Shown in pieces: positions 47,592 through 57,046 of a stretch of DNA of 64,000 bases. This stretch comes from Prochlorococcus sp. AG-363-P06 (lineage in GTDB: Bacteria; Cyanobacteriota; Cyanobacteriia; PCC-6307; Cyanobiaceae): positions 1-64,000 of the forward strand of contig QCGD01000005.1 of assembly GCA_003280025.1 (NCBI GenBank). The letters are read 5' to 3'. The notes beneath the pieces are model-generated. The model did not search any database, was not told the DNA's origin, and saw only the letters and a program-made list of their open reading frames with translations. Numbering within the stretch: the first letter of the stretch is position 1; the number at the start of each line of letters is the position of its first letter. The position numbers and the translations under genes are program-made.

Positions 47592-48515
47592 TTAGGAATC
47601 AGAAAGCGATAATTCTTGTAATCTTGTATATAATGCAATTTCTTCATCGTTAATATCTGCTGGTATTACAACAAGTATTTCAACATATTGATCTCCTACA
47701 TTATCTCCATAAACCAGACCTCTTCCTTTTAATCTCAACATTCTACCTGTAGATGATTTAGGCGGAACTTGAAGAGTTACATTTCCATCCAATGTTGGAA
47801 CTTCAACTGCACATCCAAGTAGAGCATCAGGTGGAAACAATTCCAATTTGTAGAGAACACGTAAACCATCTATTCTAAGTCCACTTTCAGTTTGAACTTT
47901 TAATTGTAAATAATGGTCCATGCCACCCCTAGCAATATTTTCAAGTCTTAATCTCCATCCATCTCCTGCAAATGGAGGAGTATCTACTTCAACAACAGTT
48001 TCGTCTTCAAGTTCTATCATGATTGTTGCTCCAGATAAAGCTTCTTTTGGAGTTAATTCAATAATTGTCTCTATATCCTTGTGAATTTTTACTGGTGGAG
48101 GTTCTTCTGGAGATGTGGCTGGGTAATCATAACTATTAAATTCTTCATTCTCTATATTTATTGATTCATCTTTAGTAGAAAAATTAGAATCTTCATCATT
48201 ATTAGAATCGTATTGATATCCAAATAAGGAATTTAGATAGTCTTGGAAATCTGGAAATCCTCTTTTGAAATTATTAATTTCATCTTGAGGCTGAATTTTT
48301 TCATCTGAAGAGTAATCTCGTTTATTTGGATCTCTTAAGAATTCATAGGCTTCATTTATTAACTTAAATCTTTCTTCTGCATTTAAATCATTTTTATTTA
48401 AATCTGGATGCCATTTTCTGGCTTCTCTTCGAAAAGCCTTTTTAAGTTCAATATCGTCAAAATCATAAGATAAACCTAAGATCGACAAATAATCTTTTTT
48501 AGAGGAAGTATTCAT
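47592..48515 (-). CDS. dnaJ: DnaJ-type co-chaperone without zinc finger (type B)
   Basis: The J domain (DYLSILGLSYDF to DPNKRDYSS) has the HPD motif in KWHPDLNKN near residue 38. After an acidic linker come two C-terminal substrate domains, with ELTPKEALSGATIMIEL and VPPKSSTGRMLRLKGRGLVYGD. There are no CxxCxGxG repeats, so it is a type B (CbpA-like) J protein. ATG 48515 (MNTSSKKDYLSI) is chosen over the upstream ATG 48533; it overlaps the dnaK end by 17 bases, so translation is probably coupled. Confidence 0.9.
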   Translation of the reverse strand: MNTSSKKDYLSILGLSYDFDDIELKKAFRREARKWHPDLNKNDLNAEERFKLINEAYEFLRDPNKRDYSSDEKIQPQDEINNFKRGFPDFQDYLNSLFGYQYDSNNDEDSNFSTKDESINIENEEFNSYDYPATSPEEPPPVKIHKDIETIIELTPKEALSGATIMIELEDETVVEVDTPPFAGDGWRLRLENIARGGMDHYLQLKVQTESGLRIDGLRVLYKLELFPPDALLGCAVEVPTLDGNVTLQVPPKSSTGRMLRLKGRGLVYGDNVGDQYVEILVVIPADINDEEIALYTRLQELSLSDS

Positions 48516-50496
48516 TGTCCCATGGATCTTCATCCCTAGTGTTACGATACCTTGAATTTCTATAATTACTATTCATTTCATTATCCCAAGGATCCTCATC
48601 CCAATAATCATCTGAAAATAATTCATCTTTAATTGAGCCAAATGTATTTTTAATACCTTGTAAAGGATTACTTTCAATTCTTTTTTCTACTGCAAATTTT
48701 CTATTTAAGCCAAATAATGCTTCTTGAAGAGAGCTTACGGAAATCTCTAATTCTTGTGGGTCGTCATCATCTATATATTCTTCTACATCCTGAATAGCAA
48801 CCTCAACAGCTCTTTGCTGCCTTTCTGCTCCATAGGGTCCAAATTCTAATGATGCATCTCTTAACCTTTTTTCAGCTTGAGCAATAAGTGTAAGTGCATT
48901 ATTTTTTCTATCAATAACTGATCTTTTCTTTCTGTCATCATTAGCTTTAGATTTTGCTTCTTCAATTATTGATTTAATTTCTTGCTCATTTAAATTTGAA
49001 CCCCCTGAAATCGTAACTGTTTGCTTTCTGCCTGTAGTTCTATCTGTTGCACTAACTTCTAAAAGGCCATTAGCATCAATATCAAATGCTACTTGGACTT
49101 GGGGAATTCCTCTGGGTGCAGGAGGTATTCCAGATAACTTAAATTTTCCTAGTGACTTATTTTCTGATGCTATTGGTCTTTCTCCTTGTCTAACTTGCAC
49201 TACAACAGATGATTGATTTGCTTCTGAGGTGCTAAAAACATCAGATTGTCTTACAGGTATTGGAGTATTACGAGGAATAAGAACTTTCATTATTCCCCCA
49301 ATTGTTTCTAGGCCTAATGATAAAGGAGTAACATCATTTAGAAGTAAATCTCGTAAATCTCCACTAATTATTCCTGACTGAATTGAAGCTCCAATTGCAA
49401 CAACTTCATCAGGATTTACTGATTGGCATGGATCTTTAGGCACAAGAGTCTTAACTAATTGTTGTACCATTGGTATTCTTGTGCTTCCTCCTACTAGAAC
49501 AACTTCATCAATATCTTCTGGATCCCAGCCAGAGTCATTTAATGCAATCTGAACAGGTTCTAATAACCTATTTAACAGATCTTGAGATAAAGATTCAAAT
49601 AATTTTCGGTCTATAGTCTCTTCAATATGTAATGGCCCATCATCATTAGTAGTAATAAATGGTAAGGAAATTTTTGTTTTTTGTAATCCTGATAATTCAC
49701 ATTTAGCTTTTTCAGCAGCTTCAGTAAGTCTCTGTAGAGCTTGCCTATCTCTTCTAAGGTCAATTTTGTATTTTTTAATGAATCTTTCAGCTAGCCAATC
49801 CACTATTTTTGAATCAAAATTATTACCACCTAGTTGGGTATCACCACAAGTTGCTTTAACGTCGAAGACTCCATTAGATATTTTCAATAAAGAGACATCA
49901 AATGTACCTCCGCCTAAATCAAAAACTAAGACATTATTAGAGGAACTTTTTTCAAATCCATATGATAGAGCTGCTGCGGTGGGCTCATTTAAAATTCTTT
50001 CTACTTTAATTCCAGCTAATATAGCTGCATCCTTAGTAGCTTGCCTCTGGGCTTCGTTAAAGTATGCGGGTACTGTTATAACTGCAGAATCAACAGTATC
50101 AGCTAGATAGGTTTCAGCATCATTAATAAGTTTACGTATAATTGAACTAACTAACTCCTCTGGTGCATATTCTCTTTCTGTGAATGGACTAAGAACTCTA
50201 ATACTTCCACTATCATTAGCTTTTACATTATAAGGGACAGAAATGCTATTCTCATCTAGTTCATCCCAGTCGCATCCAATAAATCTTTTTAAGTTATAAA
50301 ATGTATTTTTAGGGTTTAAGACAAGCTGTCTCCTAGCTTGATCACCAATAACGATTTCCTTATCCTTTGTAAAACCTACGATTGAGGGAGTAGTTCTATT
50401 TCCTTCGGAATTTGCAATTATAATTGGACGTCCAGCTTCTATAACTCCAACAACGGAGTTAGTAGTACCTAAATCGATTCCAACTATTTTCCCCAT
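48499..50496 (-). CDS. dnaK: Hsp70 chaperone DnaK, divergent C-terminus
   Basis: ATPase domain motifs are intact: GIDLGTTNSVVGVI, VITVPAYFNEAQRQATKDAA, NEPTAAALSYGF, VLVFDLGGGTFDVSLL and VLVGGSTRIPMVQQLV. The substrate domain follows (NTPIPVRQSD to about residue 510). The C-terminus departs from canonical DnaK: it ends with two copies of DEDPWDNE around an Asn/Arg-rich linker instead of the usual acidic tail. This resembles the cyanobacterial DnaK1-type paralogue rather than stress DnaK2, an inference from that tail. The partner dnaJ gene overlaps its end. Confidence 0.93.
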   Translation of the reverse strand: MGKIVGIDLGTTNSVVGVIEAGRPIIIANSEGNRTTPSIVGFTKDKEIVIGDQARRQLVLNPKNTFYNLKRFIGCDWDELDENSISVPYNVKANDSGSIRVLSPFTEREYAPEELVSSIIRKLINDAETYLADTVDSAVITVPAYFNEAQRQATKDAAILAGIKVERILNEPTAAALSYGFEKSSSNNVLVFDLGGGTFDVSLLKISNGVFDVKATCGDTQLGGNNFDSKIVDWLAERFIKKYKIDLRRDRQALQRLTEAAEKAKCELSGLQKTKISLPFITTNDDGPLHIEETIDRKLFESLSQDLLNRLLEPVQIALNDSGWDPEDIDEVVLVGGSTRIPMVQQLVKTLVPKDPCQSVNPDEVVAIGASIQSGIISGDLRDLLLNDVTPLSLGLETIGGIMKVLIPRNTPIPVRQSDVFSTSEANQSSVVVQVRQGERPIASENKSLGKFKLSGIPPAPRGIPQVQVAFDIDANGLLEVSATDRTTGRKQTVTISGGSNLNEQEIKSIIEEAKSKANDDRKKRSVIDRKNNALTLIAQAEKRLRDASLEFGPYGAERQQRAVEVAIQDVEEYIDDDDPQELEISVSSLQEALFGLNRKFAVEKRIESNPLQGIKNTFGSIKDELFSDDYWDEDPWDNEMNSNYRNSRYRNTRDEDPWDNEYFL

Positions 50497-50717
50497 GATT
50501 TTAGATTGTTAATTATTAATAATGAATTACTAATAATTTAATCAATGTATTATCTTTGATATCTACATATAATAGTAAAAAAGCAATAATTTCAAGAATA
50601 TTTAAGTAAATAATTTAATTTATAACTAATTAAGAAATTATTTTTACTTTTTGGACAAAAATAATTTATTTTTGAATTATTTAATGGTACTTATAACCAC
50701 AATCTATTAATATAAAA

Positions 50718-50804
50718 CGGAGAGAGAGGGATTCGAACCCTCGATAAAGTTGCCCCTATACAGCATTTCCAGTGCTGCGCCTTCAACCACTCGGCCACCT
50801 CTCC
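50718..50804 (-). tRNA. tRNA-Ser (anticodon GGA)
   Basis: An 87-nt cloverleaf with the long variable arm of class II tRNAs. Acceptor GGAGAGG pairs with TCTCTCC (one G-T) plus discriminator G; anticodon arm CAGCA-CTGGAAA-TGCTG gives GGA; T arm GAGGG-TTCGAAT-CCCTC. The upstream 50805-50854 and downstream 50497-50717 are AT-rich, and I see no other gene there. Confidence 0.95.
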
Positions 50805-50854
50805 ACAGAATTATATTTTACACTTTTTTAAACCAATTTTTTTAGGATCGTTAC

Positions 50855-51229
50855 TTGAAAAAAATTTTCACAGTCACAATAAAAAACAAGGAAACTGGTA
50901 AGGAATACCAGGAAGAAGTTAATAATGAGGAATATATTCTTCATCAATTTGAAAAAAAAGGCTTTAAGTTACCATTTTCATGTAGGAATGGTTGTTGTAC
51001 AAGTTGTGCTGTCAAAATAATATCAGGAAAATTAAACCAACCTGAAGCTATGGGAGTATCGCAAGCACTTAAGGAAAAGGGATATGCTCTTCTTTGTGTA
51101 GCTAAAGCTACTGAAGATCTTGAGGTTGAAACGACTTACTATGATGAAGTTTATGAATTACAATTTGGCCAATATTTTGGAAAGGGTAATACAAGAATTG
51201 CACCTCCTTGGGAATTTGAAGAAGATTAA
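50855..51229 (+). CDS. Plant-type [2Fe-2S] ferredoxin
   Basis: Electron carrier with a beta-grasp fold. The cluster ligands are in SCRNGCCTSC (CX4CX2C near residue 47-55, with one extra Cys in the loop) and the fourth in LLCVAKA. Family positions SGKLNQPEAMGVSQALKEKG match. At 124 residues it is longer than photosynthetic PetF (about 97): it has a C-terminal extension ending PPWEFEED. This suggests a specialised ferredoxin rather than the main photosystem I acceptor. The start is TTG 50855 with GGAT upstream; no ATG is available. Confidence 0.85.
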   Translation: MKKIFTVTIKNKETGKEYQEEVNNEEYILHQFEKKGFKLPFSCRNGCCTSCAVKIISGKLNQPEAMGVSQALKEKGYALLCVAKATEDLEVETTYYDEVYELQFGQYFGKGNTRIAPPWEFEED

Positions 51230-51234
51230 AAGAA

Positions 51235-52083
51235 ATGTTTGACCTTAATCAAATTGAAGAATTAACAAAGACTATAAATTTAATAGAGATTTTGGAAATA
51301 GCTAAAAACTCTGCTTTAATTGGCAATGAAATCCTTAAAAATAACTATAAGAAAATTCAAACAATATCATCTAAAGGAAGAAAGGGTGATCTTGTAACGA
51401 ATGTAGATTTAGAGGTTGAAAACAAAATAAAGCAATATTTGTTAGAAGAAACACCTAATATATCTATAAATGCAGAAGAGTCAGGGAAATTAAATAAATC
51501 CTCAGATTTAATATGGTGTATAGACCCACTAGACGGCACAACTAATTATTCCCACGGATATCCTTTTTTTGGTACTTCTATTGGTCTTGTATATAAAAAC
51601 AAACCAATTTTAGGGGCAATATCAGTACCATATTTAAATGAACTATATTCAGGCTGCATAGGTGAAGGATCCTTCTGCAATGATAATAAACTTAAAGTAT
51701 CTAATCCTGTTAACCTTTCTGATAGTTTACTTGTCACGGGTTTTTCTTATGACAGGTTTGAGACAGAAGACAATAATTATGCAGAATTTTGCTATTTAAC
51801 TCATAAAACGAGAGGAGTTAGAAGAGGAGGTGCAGCTGCTATTGATCTAGCATTTGTTGCTGCAGGAAAGGTAGATGGATACTGGGAACGAGGTTTAGAG
51901 GTATGGGATTTAGCCGCCGGTGCTATTATTGTTAAAGAAGCAGGTGGAATTATTTCGGATTATCCATCAGGCGAATTTAATTTAAGTTCTGGAAGAATTC
52001 TTGCATGTTCTCCTACTCTTGAGGAAGAATTAAGAAAAGAACTAAATAATGTTTCTCCGTTTAAAGAAAATCTTTATACTTAA
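51235..52083 (+). CDS. Inositol monophosphatase family protein
   Basis: The Mg2+-dependent sugar-phosphatase motifs are clear: GDLVTNVDLEVE, AEESGKLN, WCIDPLDGTTNYSHGYPFF (near residue 90) and EVWDLAAGAIIVKEAGG. Such enzymes act on inositol 1-phosphate, histidinol phosphate or related esters; the substrate cannot be told here, though hisZ follows 18 bases downstream. Length 282 is normal. It is 5 bases after the ferredoxin gene, so the three probably share a transcript. Confidence 0.88.
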   Translation: MFDLNQIEELTKTINLIEILEIAKNSALIGNEILKNNYKKIQTISSKGRKGDLVTNVDLEVENKIKQYLLEETPNISINAEESGKLNKSSDLIWCIDPLDGTTNYSHGYPFFGTSIGLVYKNKPILGAISVPYLNELYSGCIGEGSFCNDNKLKVSNPVNLSDSLLVTGFSYDRFETEDNNYAEFCYLTHKTRGVRRGGAAAIDLAFVAAGKVDGYWERGLEVWDLAAGAIIVKEAGGIISDYPSGEFNLSSGRILACSPTLEEELRKELNNVSPFKENLYT

Positions 52084-52101
52084 AAACTATTTAATATTAA
52101 T

Positions 52102-53250
52102 ATGACTGATATAAAGGAATTTAATTTAGTAGATGTAAAAAATAATTCGTCTATCATAAATAAATTAAATAACATTTATAAATTATGGGGTTATGAAGAA
52201 GTTTCACCATCATTTATAAATACTTTAGAGACAATAAAAGGTCGTGGTGTAATTGAAGAAAATGAAGTTGTTGGAATTGTAAGTAATAATTCATTATGTC
52301 TTAGGCCAGAGATGACAACATCAATTGTTAAATTGACATCTACTAGATTAGTAAATAAAAAAAGGCCTATAAGGTTATTCAATAATGGAATCGTTTTTGA
52401 TAAGAAACAAAATAATAAAAATTCCTTTAAATTACAGGAGAAACTTCAAAGTGGCATTGAATTAATTGGATACGAGACAAAATACCCAGAAATTGAAGTT
52501 ATTAATATCTTATTTGATGCAATAGATAATATTAAGTTGAAGGATAACTGTAATTTATCTCTATTAGTTAGTACTACAAAAATAATGGATTTAATATTAA
52601 ATAAATATAAAAATAATAATCTTGAAGAAATTAAGAAAAGTATGGTTAATTTTGATCAAGACAAATTATCTAAATTAGCAATTGATGAAGATGATAAATC
52701 TATTTTAAAAGATTTATTATTTACTAGAGGAGAACCAAAAGAAGTAATAAAAAAAATGAAGAATATATATGGAACTAGTAAAATTTTAGATGAAGTAGAT
52801 TTTCTATTTGAGACATTATCCATAATATCTAATAAATATGGAGTGAAATTACAACTTGATCCAACTTTCCAACCCCATTTGAATTTATACGAAGGTATCG
52901 TTTTTCAACTTATAGCTGATTGTGATAATAAGACAGTTATAGCAAAAGGTGGAAGATATGATGAATTAGTCAGATATTTTAGTCCTAAGGAAAAAATTTT
53001 AAATGGTATTGGATTCACAATCTCAATAGATAAATTAAGAAATGTAATTAAGGAAGAAACTATAAATAAGAAAAAGATTTTATTATTGTTTAGAGATTCC
53101 TATATGTTGGGAAAAGGTATGGACAAGCAAAAAGAACTCCAGAAAAGTGGTCATATCGCCATATTACATTTGAATCCATGTGATGACTTGTCAATGGCCA
53201 ATCAAATAATGACAGAAAATAATTGCACTGAGATTATTTGGGTCAAATAA
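52102..53250 (+). CDS. hisZ: ATP phosphoribosyltransferase regulatory subunit HisZ
   Basis: HisZ is a HisRS-like protein without synthetase activity that pairs with the short HisG to start histidine synthesis. The fold is shown by LWGYEEVSPSFINTLETI, LRPEMTTSIVKLTSTRLV, a class II motif 2 region (KRPIRLFNNGIVFD) and the C-terminal GGRYDELVRYFSP. Histidyl-tRNA synthetase motif residues and its anticodon domain are missing, and 382 residues suits HisZ. hisG is not in this window. Confidence 0.85.
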   Translation: MTDIKEFNLVDVKNNSSIINKLNNIYKLWGYEEVSPSFINTLETIKGRGVIEENEVVGIVSNNSLCLRPEMTTSIVKLTSTRLVNKKRPIRLFNNGIVFDKKQNNKNSFKLQEKLQSGIELIGYETKYPEIEVINILFDAIDNIKLKDNCNLSLLVSTTKIMDLILNKYKNNNLEEIKKSMVNFDQDKLSKLAIDEDDKSILKDLLFTRGEPKEVIKKMKNIYGTSKILDEVDFLFETLSIISNKYGVKLQLDPTFQPHLNLYEGIVFQLIADCDNKTVIAKGGRYDELVRYFSPKEKILNGIGFTISIDKLRNVIKEETINKKKILLLFRDSYMLGKGMDKQKELQKSGHIAILHLNPCDDLSMANQIMTENNCTEIIWVK

Positions 53251-53351
53251 AACCTTTAACAGATATATATATTGTTCGGACAATACTCCTAATTAAACTT
53301 GATTAACTAGTTTTTAGGAAATAGGATTTAATTGTTTAATTTTTTTTATAA

Positions 53352-55256
53352 ATGGAAAAAGGCGAAATTCGTATTAATACCGAAAATATTTTCCCAATTA
53401 TCAAGAAGGCAGTATATTCTGACCATGAAATTTTTATAAGAGAGCTTGTTAGTAACGGTGTTGATGCAATAAGTAAACGAAGAATGGCATCGATGGCTGG
53501 CGATTGTGAAAATACTGAGGAAGCACAAGTAAAAATAACTATTGACCGTGAGAAAAATACTTTAACAATATCTGACAATGGGATTGGAATGAATGATGAA
53601 GAAATTAAAAAGTATATAAACCAAGTAGCATTTTCAAGCGCAGAAGAATTCCTAACAAAATATAAAAAAGATAACGATGAATTCATTGGTCATTTTGGAC
53701 TTGGATTTTATTCAAGTTTCATGGTTGCAGAAAGAGTCGATATATTAACTAAATCTGCGATTGGGAAATCAAAAGCATTTAAATGGTCTTGTGATGGATC
53801 ACCAAATTTCACGTTAGAAGAGTCAGAAAGAGAGGCTGTTGGTACAGATGTGATACTTCACTTACTTGACGAAGAAAAAGAGTTTATTGAACCTGAAAGA
53901 ATTAAATCATTAATAAAAAAATATTGCGACTTTATGCCAATTGATGTCTTGTTAGAAGGTGAGACAATTAATAAGAAAAATCCACCATGGAGAAAACAAC
54001 CAAGTGAATTAAAAGATGAAGACTATATCGAGTTATATAAATACCTTTACCCCTTTCAGGGAGATCCACTTTTATGGATTCATTTAAATACAGATTATCC
54101 ATATGACATACAAGGCATTTTGTATTTTCCTAAGTTATCTGGCAGAGCTGACTGGGAAAAGGGAGAAATAAAGCTCTTTTGCAATCAAGTGTTTGTAAGC
54201 GATTCAATTAAAGAGATAGTACCAAGGTATCTCTTGCCCCTTAGAGGAGTTATTGATTCAACAGATATTCCATTAAATGTAAGTAGAAGTGCTTTGCAAA
54301 CTGATAGAAAGGTGAGGTCAATATCATCATTTATCTCTAAAAAAATTGCTAATAAATTAAAGGATTTGATAAAAAATTCACCAGAGTTTTATGCCGAAAT
54401 ATGGGATTCAATCTCTGCGTTTATTAAAATTGGTGCTATAGAAGATGAGAAATTTGCTGATTTAGTCGAAAACAGTATAATTTTTGAAACGATTATTAGT
54501 TCTGAAAAAGACATTAGTAAGGATATTGAAGATAAAACCCTTATTAAATCTAATGATAAGTATTTCACAACTCTTGCAAATTATAAAGAACGAAATAAAA
54601 TAAAAGATTCAAAAAAAATTATTTATTGTTCAGATTTGATAGCTCAATCTAGTGCCTTAAATATCTGTATATCTGATGACAAAGAAGTTATTAAATCAGA
54701 TCCCTTAATTGATGCACAATTTCTTCCATGGTTAGAAAGTAAAAACGAAAATTATCAATTTCAAAGAGTTGATTCAGAAATCAATGAATTAGAAGATAAG
54801 GAATCTAAGGAAATTGTTGATAAGGATGGCAAATCTAATACAGATAATCTTAAAGATACGATAGTTAAATCACTTAACAATGAAAAAGTAACAGTTAAAG
54901 TTCAATCTCTGAGTAGCAAAGATGCTCCTCCTGCAATGATATTGCTTCCAGAACAAATGAGGAGAATTAATGATATGGGAGCTTATATGGAACAAAAGAT
55001 GCCTAGCTTACCTGAATATCATGTCCTTTTAATTAATAAAAAACATCCACTTATTGTTGGACTTAATAAAATTACAAGCAATAAAATAATTCTTGATAAT
55101 AAGGATCCTATTGAAAATCCATTGACATCAAAAATAGTTAATCATGTTTACGATATGGCTAAACTATCTGTAGGTGGATTAGATCAAGAACAGATTATTA
55201 ATTTTCAAAATAATAATGCCGCATTAATTTCAGAATTACTTAATTCAAAAAATTAA
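53352..55256 (+). CDS. htpG: Hsp90 chaperone HtpG
   Basis: The 634 residues contain the GHKL ATPase N-terminus: ELVSNGVDAISKRR (family ELISNASDA, with G-V for A-S), SDNGIGM, and GHFGLGFYSSFMVAERV. The middle domain has FPKLSGRADWEKGEIKLFCN and PLNVSRSALQTDR; the C-terminal dimerisation domain follows. No strong Shine-Dalgarno is seen before ATG 53352. In the 100-base leader a small hairpin ATTGT-TCGG-ACAAT is present. It acts in protein folding in the cytosol, especially under heat, light and oxidative stress. Confidence 0.95.
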   Translation: MEKGEIRINTENIFPIIKKAVYSDHEIFIRELVSNGVDAISKRRMASMAGDCENTEEAQVKITIDREKNTLTISDNGIGMNDEEIKKYINQVAFSSAEEFLTKYKKDNDEFIGHFGLGFYSSFMVAERVDILTKSAIGKSKAFKWSCDGSPNFTLEESEREAVGTDVILHLLDEEKEFIEPERIKSLIKKYCDFMPIDVLLEGETINKKNPPWRKQPSELKDEDYIELYKYLYPFQGDPLLWIHLNTDYPYDIQGILYFPKLSGRADWEKGEIKLFCNQVFVSDSIKEIVPRYLLPLRGVIDSTDIPLNVSRSALQTDRKVRSISSFISKKIANKLKDLIKNSPEFYAEIWDSISAFIKIGAIEDEKFADLVENSIIFETIISSEKDISKDIEDKTLIKSNDKYFTTLANYKERNKIKDSKKIIYCSDLIAQSSALNICISDDKEVIKSDPLIDAQFLPWLESKNENYQFQRVDSEINELEDKESKEIVDKDGKSNTDNLKDTIVKSLNNEKVTVKVQSLSSKDAPPAMILLPEQMRRINDMGAYMEQKMPSLPEYHVLLINKKHPLIVGLNKITSNKIILDNKDPIENPLTSKIVNHVYDMAKLSVGGLDQEQIINFQNNNAALISELLNSKN

Positions 55257-55295
55257 GTCATGTGTTAGAATTTTTTTAGATTTTTTAAATAAAAT

Positions 55296-55532
55296 ATGTC
55301 AAGAGTGTGCGAATTAACTGGTGCAAAAGCTAATAATGGTATGGCAGTGAGTCACTCACATATTCGTACTAAGAAATTACAACAAGTTAATCTTCAAAAA
55401 AGAAGACTTTGGTGGAATGAAGGAAAAAAATGGATAAATATAAAAATTAGTACCAAGGCATTAAAATCTATACAAAAAGTAGGTTTAGATAAATTTGCTA
55501 AATCCAATGGAGTTGATTTAAGTAAATTCTAA
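55296..55532 (+). CDS. rpmB: 50S ribosomal protein L28
   Basis: The 78-residue bL28 starts [20 protein letters not shown] and continues with [20 protein letters not shown], both family hallmarks. The length is standard. It lies 39 bases after htpG and 5 bases before prxQ on the same strand. Confidence 0.96.
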   Translation: MSRVCELTGAKANNGMAVSHSHIRTKKLQQVNLQKRRLWWNEGKKWINIKISTKALKSIQKVGLDKFAKSNGVDLSKF

Positions 55533-55537
55533 ACTTA

Positions 55538-56071
55538 ATGGAAAATTTACTTATAAATTTACTAATATTATTTCTTTTTTTTATTAATAGCACTCCAACA
55601 TTAGCTTTTGATTTTGCCCCTGAGGTAGGAGATTTAGCTCCAAATTTTCACCTTGAAGGTATTAATAATAGTCTTAAATCAAAAAAAGAATGGGAACTAA
55701 ATGATTTTAAAGGTAAATGGTTGGTTTTATATTTTTATCCAAAAGATTTTACAGCAGGTTGTACTCTTGAAGCCAAGAGTTTCACAGAATTAAAAAGTTT
55801 TTTTTTAAAACTTAATGCAGAAATTGTTGGTATAAGTGCAGATAATCAAGATTCACATAAAAGTTTCTGTAGTGAAAAATCAATAAACTATACATTATTA
55901 TCTGATCCTAATGGCACTATTAGTGAAAAATATGGTTCATGGATCCCTCCATTATCAGATAGAAATACCTTTTTGATTTCACCAGAAAGTGTAATAACGT
56001 ACAGATGGATAAGTGTATTACCAATAAATCACGCAAAAGAAGTTCTTAATGTTCTAAAGAAAAAAATATAA
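55538..56071 (+). CDS. Exported peroxiredoxin, PrxQ/Bcp family
   Basis: A thiol peroxidase of 177 residues with an N-terminal signal peptide (LLINLLILFLFFINSTPTLA, cleavage likely after TLA), so it works in the periplasm or thylakoid lumen. The core YFYPKDFTAGCTLEAKSF has the peroxidatic Cys (near residue 69). The second Cys that PrxQ proteins usually carry five residues later is absent here (Lys at that place); another Cys occurs in HKSFCSEKS. It may therefore use a different resolving partner. Confidence 0.88.
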   Translation: MENLLINLLILFLFFINSTPTLAFDFAPEVGDLAPNFHLEGINNSLKSKKEWELNDFKGKWLVLYFYPKDFTAGCTLEAKSFTELKSFFLKLNAEIVGISADNQDSHKSFCSEKSINYTLLSDPNGTISEKYGSWIPPLSDRNTFLISPESVITYRWISVLPINHAKEVLNVLKKKI

Positions 56072-56076
56072 GAATT

Positions 56077-56379
56077 TTGCACGAACTATCATTTGGTACA
56101 TGGCTTATTCATATTTCCTCTGTAATTGAATGGATATTTGCAATTTTCGTAATTAGTAAAATAAGTAAATTTGAAAAATATAAACCTTTATTTTGGTTAA
56201 GTCTTGGAATGATACCTAATTTGATAAGTGCTATGTGTGCAATTACTTGGCATATTTACGACAATCAAGAATTATTATACGGTTTAGTAACTTTACAAGG
56301 AATTATGACTTTAATCGGCAATACAACATTAGCTATCTCTACTATTGCTATTTACAAATTAACGAGTAGTTATGAATGA
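56077..56379 (+). CDS. DUF2499 membrane protein
   Basis: The 100-residue protein has about three hydrophobic helices and the family start LSFGTWLIHISSVIEWIFAI, followed by SLGMIPNLISAMCAITWHIY. DUF2499 is found in cyanobacteria and plastids with unknown function. The start is TTG 56077, 5 bases after prxQ. Its last 8 bases overlap the DUF3593 gene, which is its usual neighbour in cyanobacteria, so the two products may work together in the membrane. Confidence 0.82.
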   Translation: MHELSFGTWLIHISSVIEWIFAIFVISKISKFEKYKPLFWLSLGMIPNLISAMCAITWHIYDNQELLYGLVTLQGIMTLIGNTTLAISTIAIYKLTSSYE

Positions 56380-56707
56380 TTTTTTCTTAAATTTTATAGA
56401 ATATTTAGCGAAGTTTGATAACACAGCATTATTTGCTGTATCAATTATTCCATATTCTATATTTTTATTTTATTTATATAAGATTAAATTTTTTAATAAA
56501 GTTATAAAGACAGGCTATTCCCTTACTGTATTTTTTGTATTAATAACTATTTTATTATCTTTATATTCATTAAATAATTATGGTAAAGAGCTTGTTGAAG
56601 TTGACTTCTTACATGGATTAGCAGAGTTTTTTCTAACTTTAAGTGATTTCGTTATTTTATTAGGCTTTATTAACTTGTTAAAACAATTAGAAGTAAAAAA
56701 CTCTTAA
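56372..56707 (+). CDS. DUF3593 membrane protein
   Basis: Three hydrophobic segments (around residues 18-34, 46-66 and 88-103) in 111 residues, with the family pattern FDNTALFAVSIIPYSIFLFY and LHGLAEFFLTLSDFVILLGF. The function is unknown. The ATG lies inside the end of the DUF2499 gene, indicating coupled translation. Confidence 0.8.
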   Translation: MNDFFLNFIEYLAKFDNTALFAVSIIPYSIFLFYLYKIKFFNKVIKTGYSLTVFFVLITILLSLYSLNNYGKELVEVDFLHGLAEFFLTLSDFVILLGFINLLKQLEVKNS

Positions 56708-56772
56708 GACCTTTTACAATTTTGTGTTTTTTCGCTAAAAGTATTGGAGAATATTAAAAATACCGATTTTTT

Positions 56773-57033
56773 ATGCTTACTACATTATTTGCAGCTGCTG
56801 ATCCAGCAACATTCTCTTGGTCACCAAAATGCGCCATGATAATGATTACTTGTAATGGTATTGCCTATGCAATAGCAAGAGCAAATATTGCAAAACCAAA
56901 TGAAGGTTTTGAAATACCAAATTCCAAATATTATGGTGGTTTAAGCCATGCATCTGTAGTTGGAGCAAATTGCCTTGGACATATTATGGGTATAGGAACA
57001 ATACTAGGATTAGCTTCTAGAGGTGTTTTATAG
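56773..57033 (+). CDS. psaK: Photosystem I reaction centre subunit PsaK
   Basis: PsaK is a peripheral two-helix subunit of photosystem I that binds antenna chlorophyll. The 86 residues show the pattern TFSWSPKCAMIMITCNGIAY and the second helix SHASVVGANCLGHIMGIGTI, with a GLASRGVL end. The short start (MLTTLFAAADPATFSW) is a likely processed presequence, as in other cyanobacteria. It is the only photosystem gene in the window. Downstream, 27 bases separate it from the convergent dxs gene and contain half of a hairpin. Confidence 0.93.
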   Translation: MLTTLFAAADPATFSWSPKCAMIMITCNGIAYAIARANIAKPNEGFEIPNSKYYGGLSHASVVGANCLGHIMGIGTILGLASRGVL

Positions 57034-57046
57034 TAATTATTTATTT

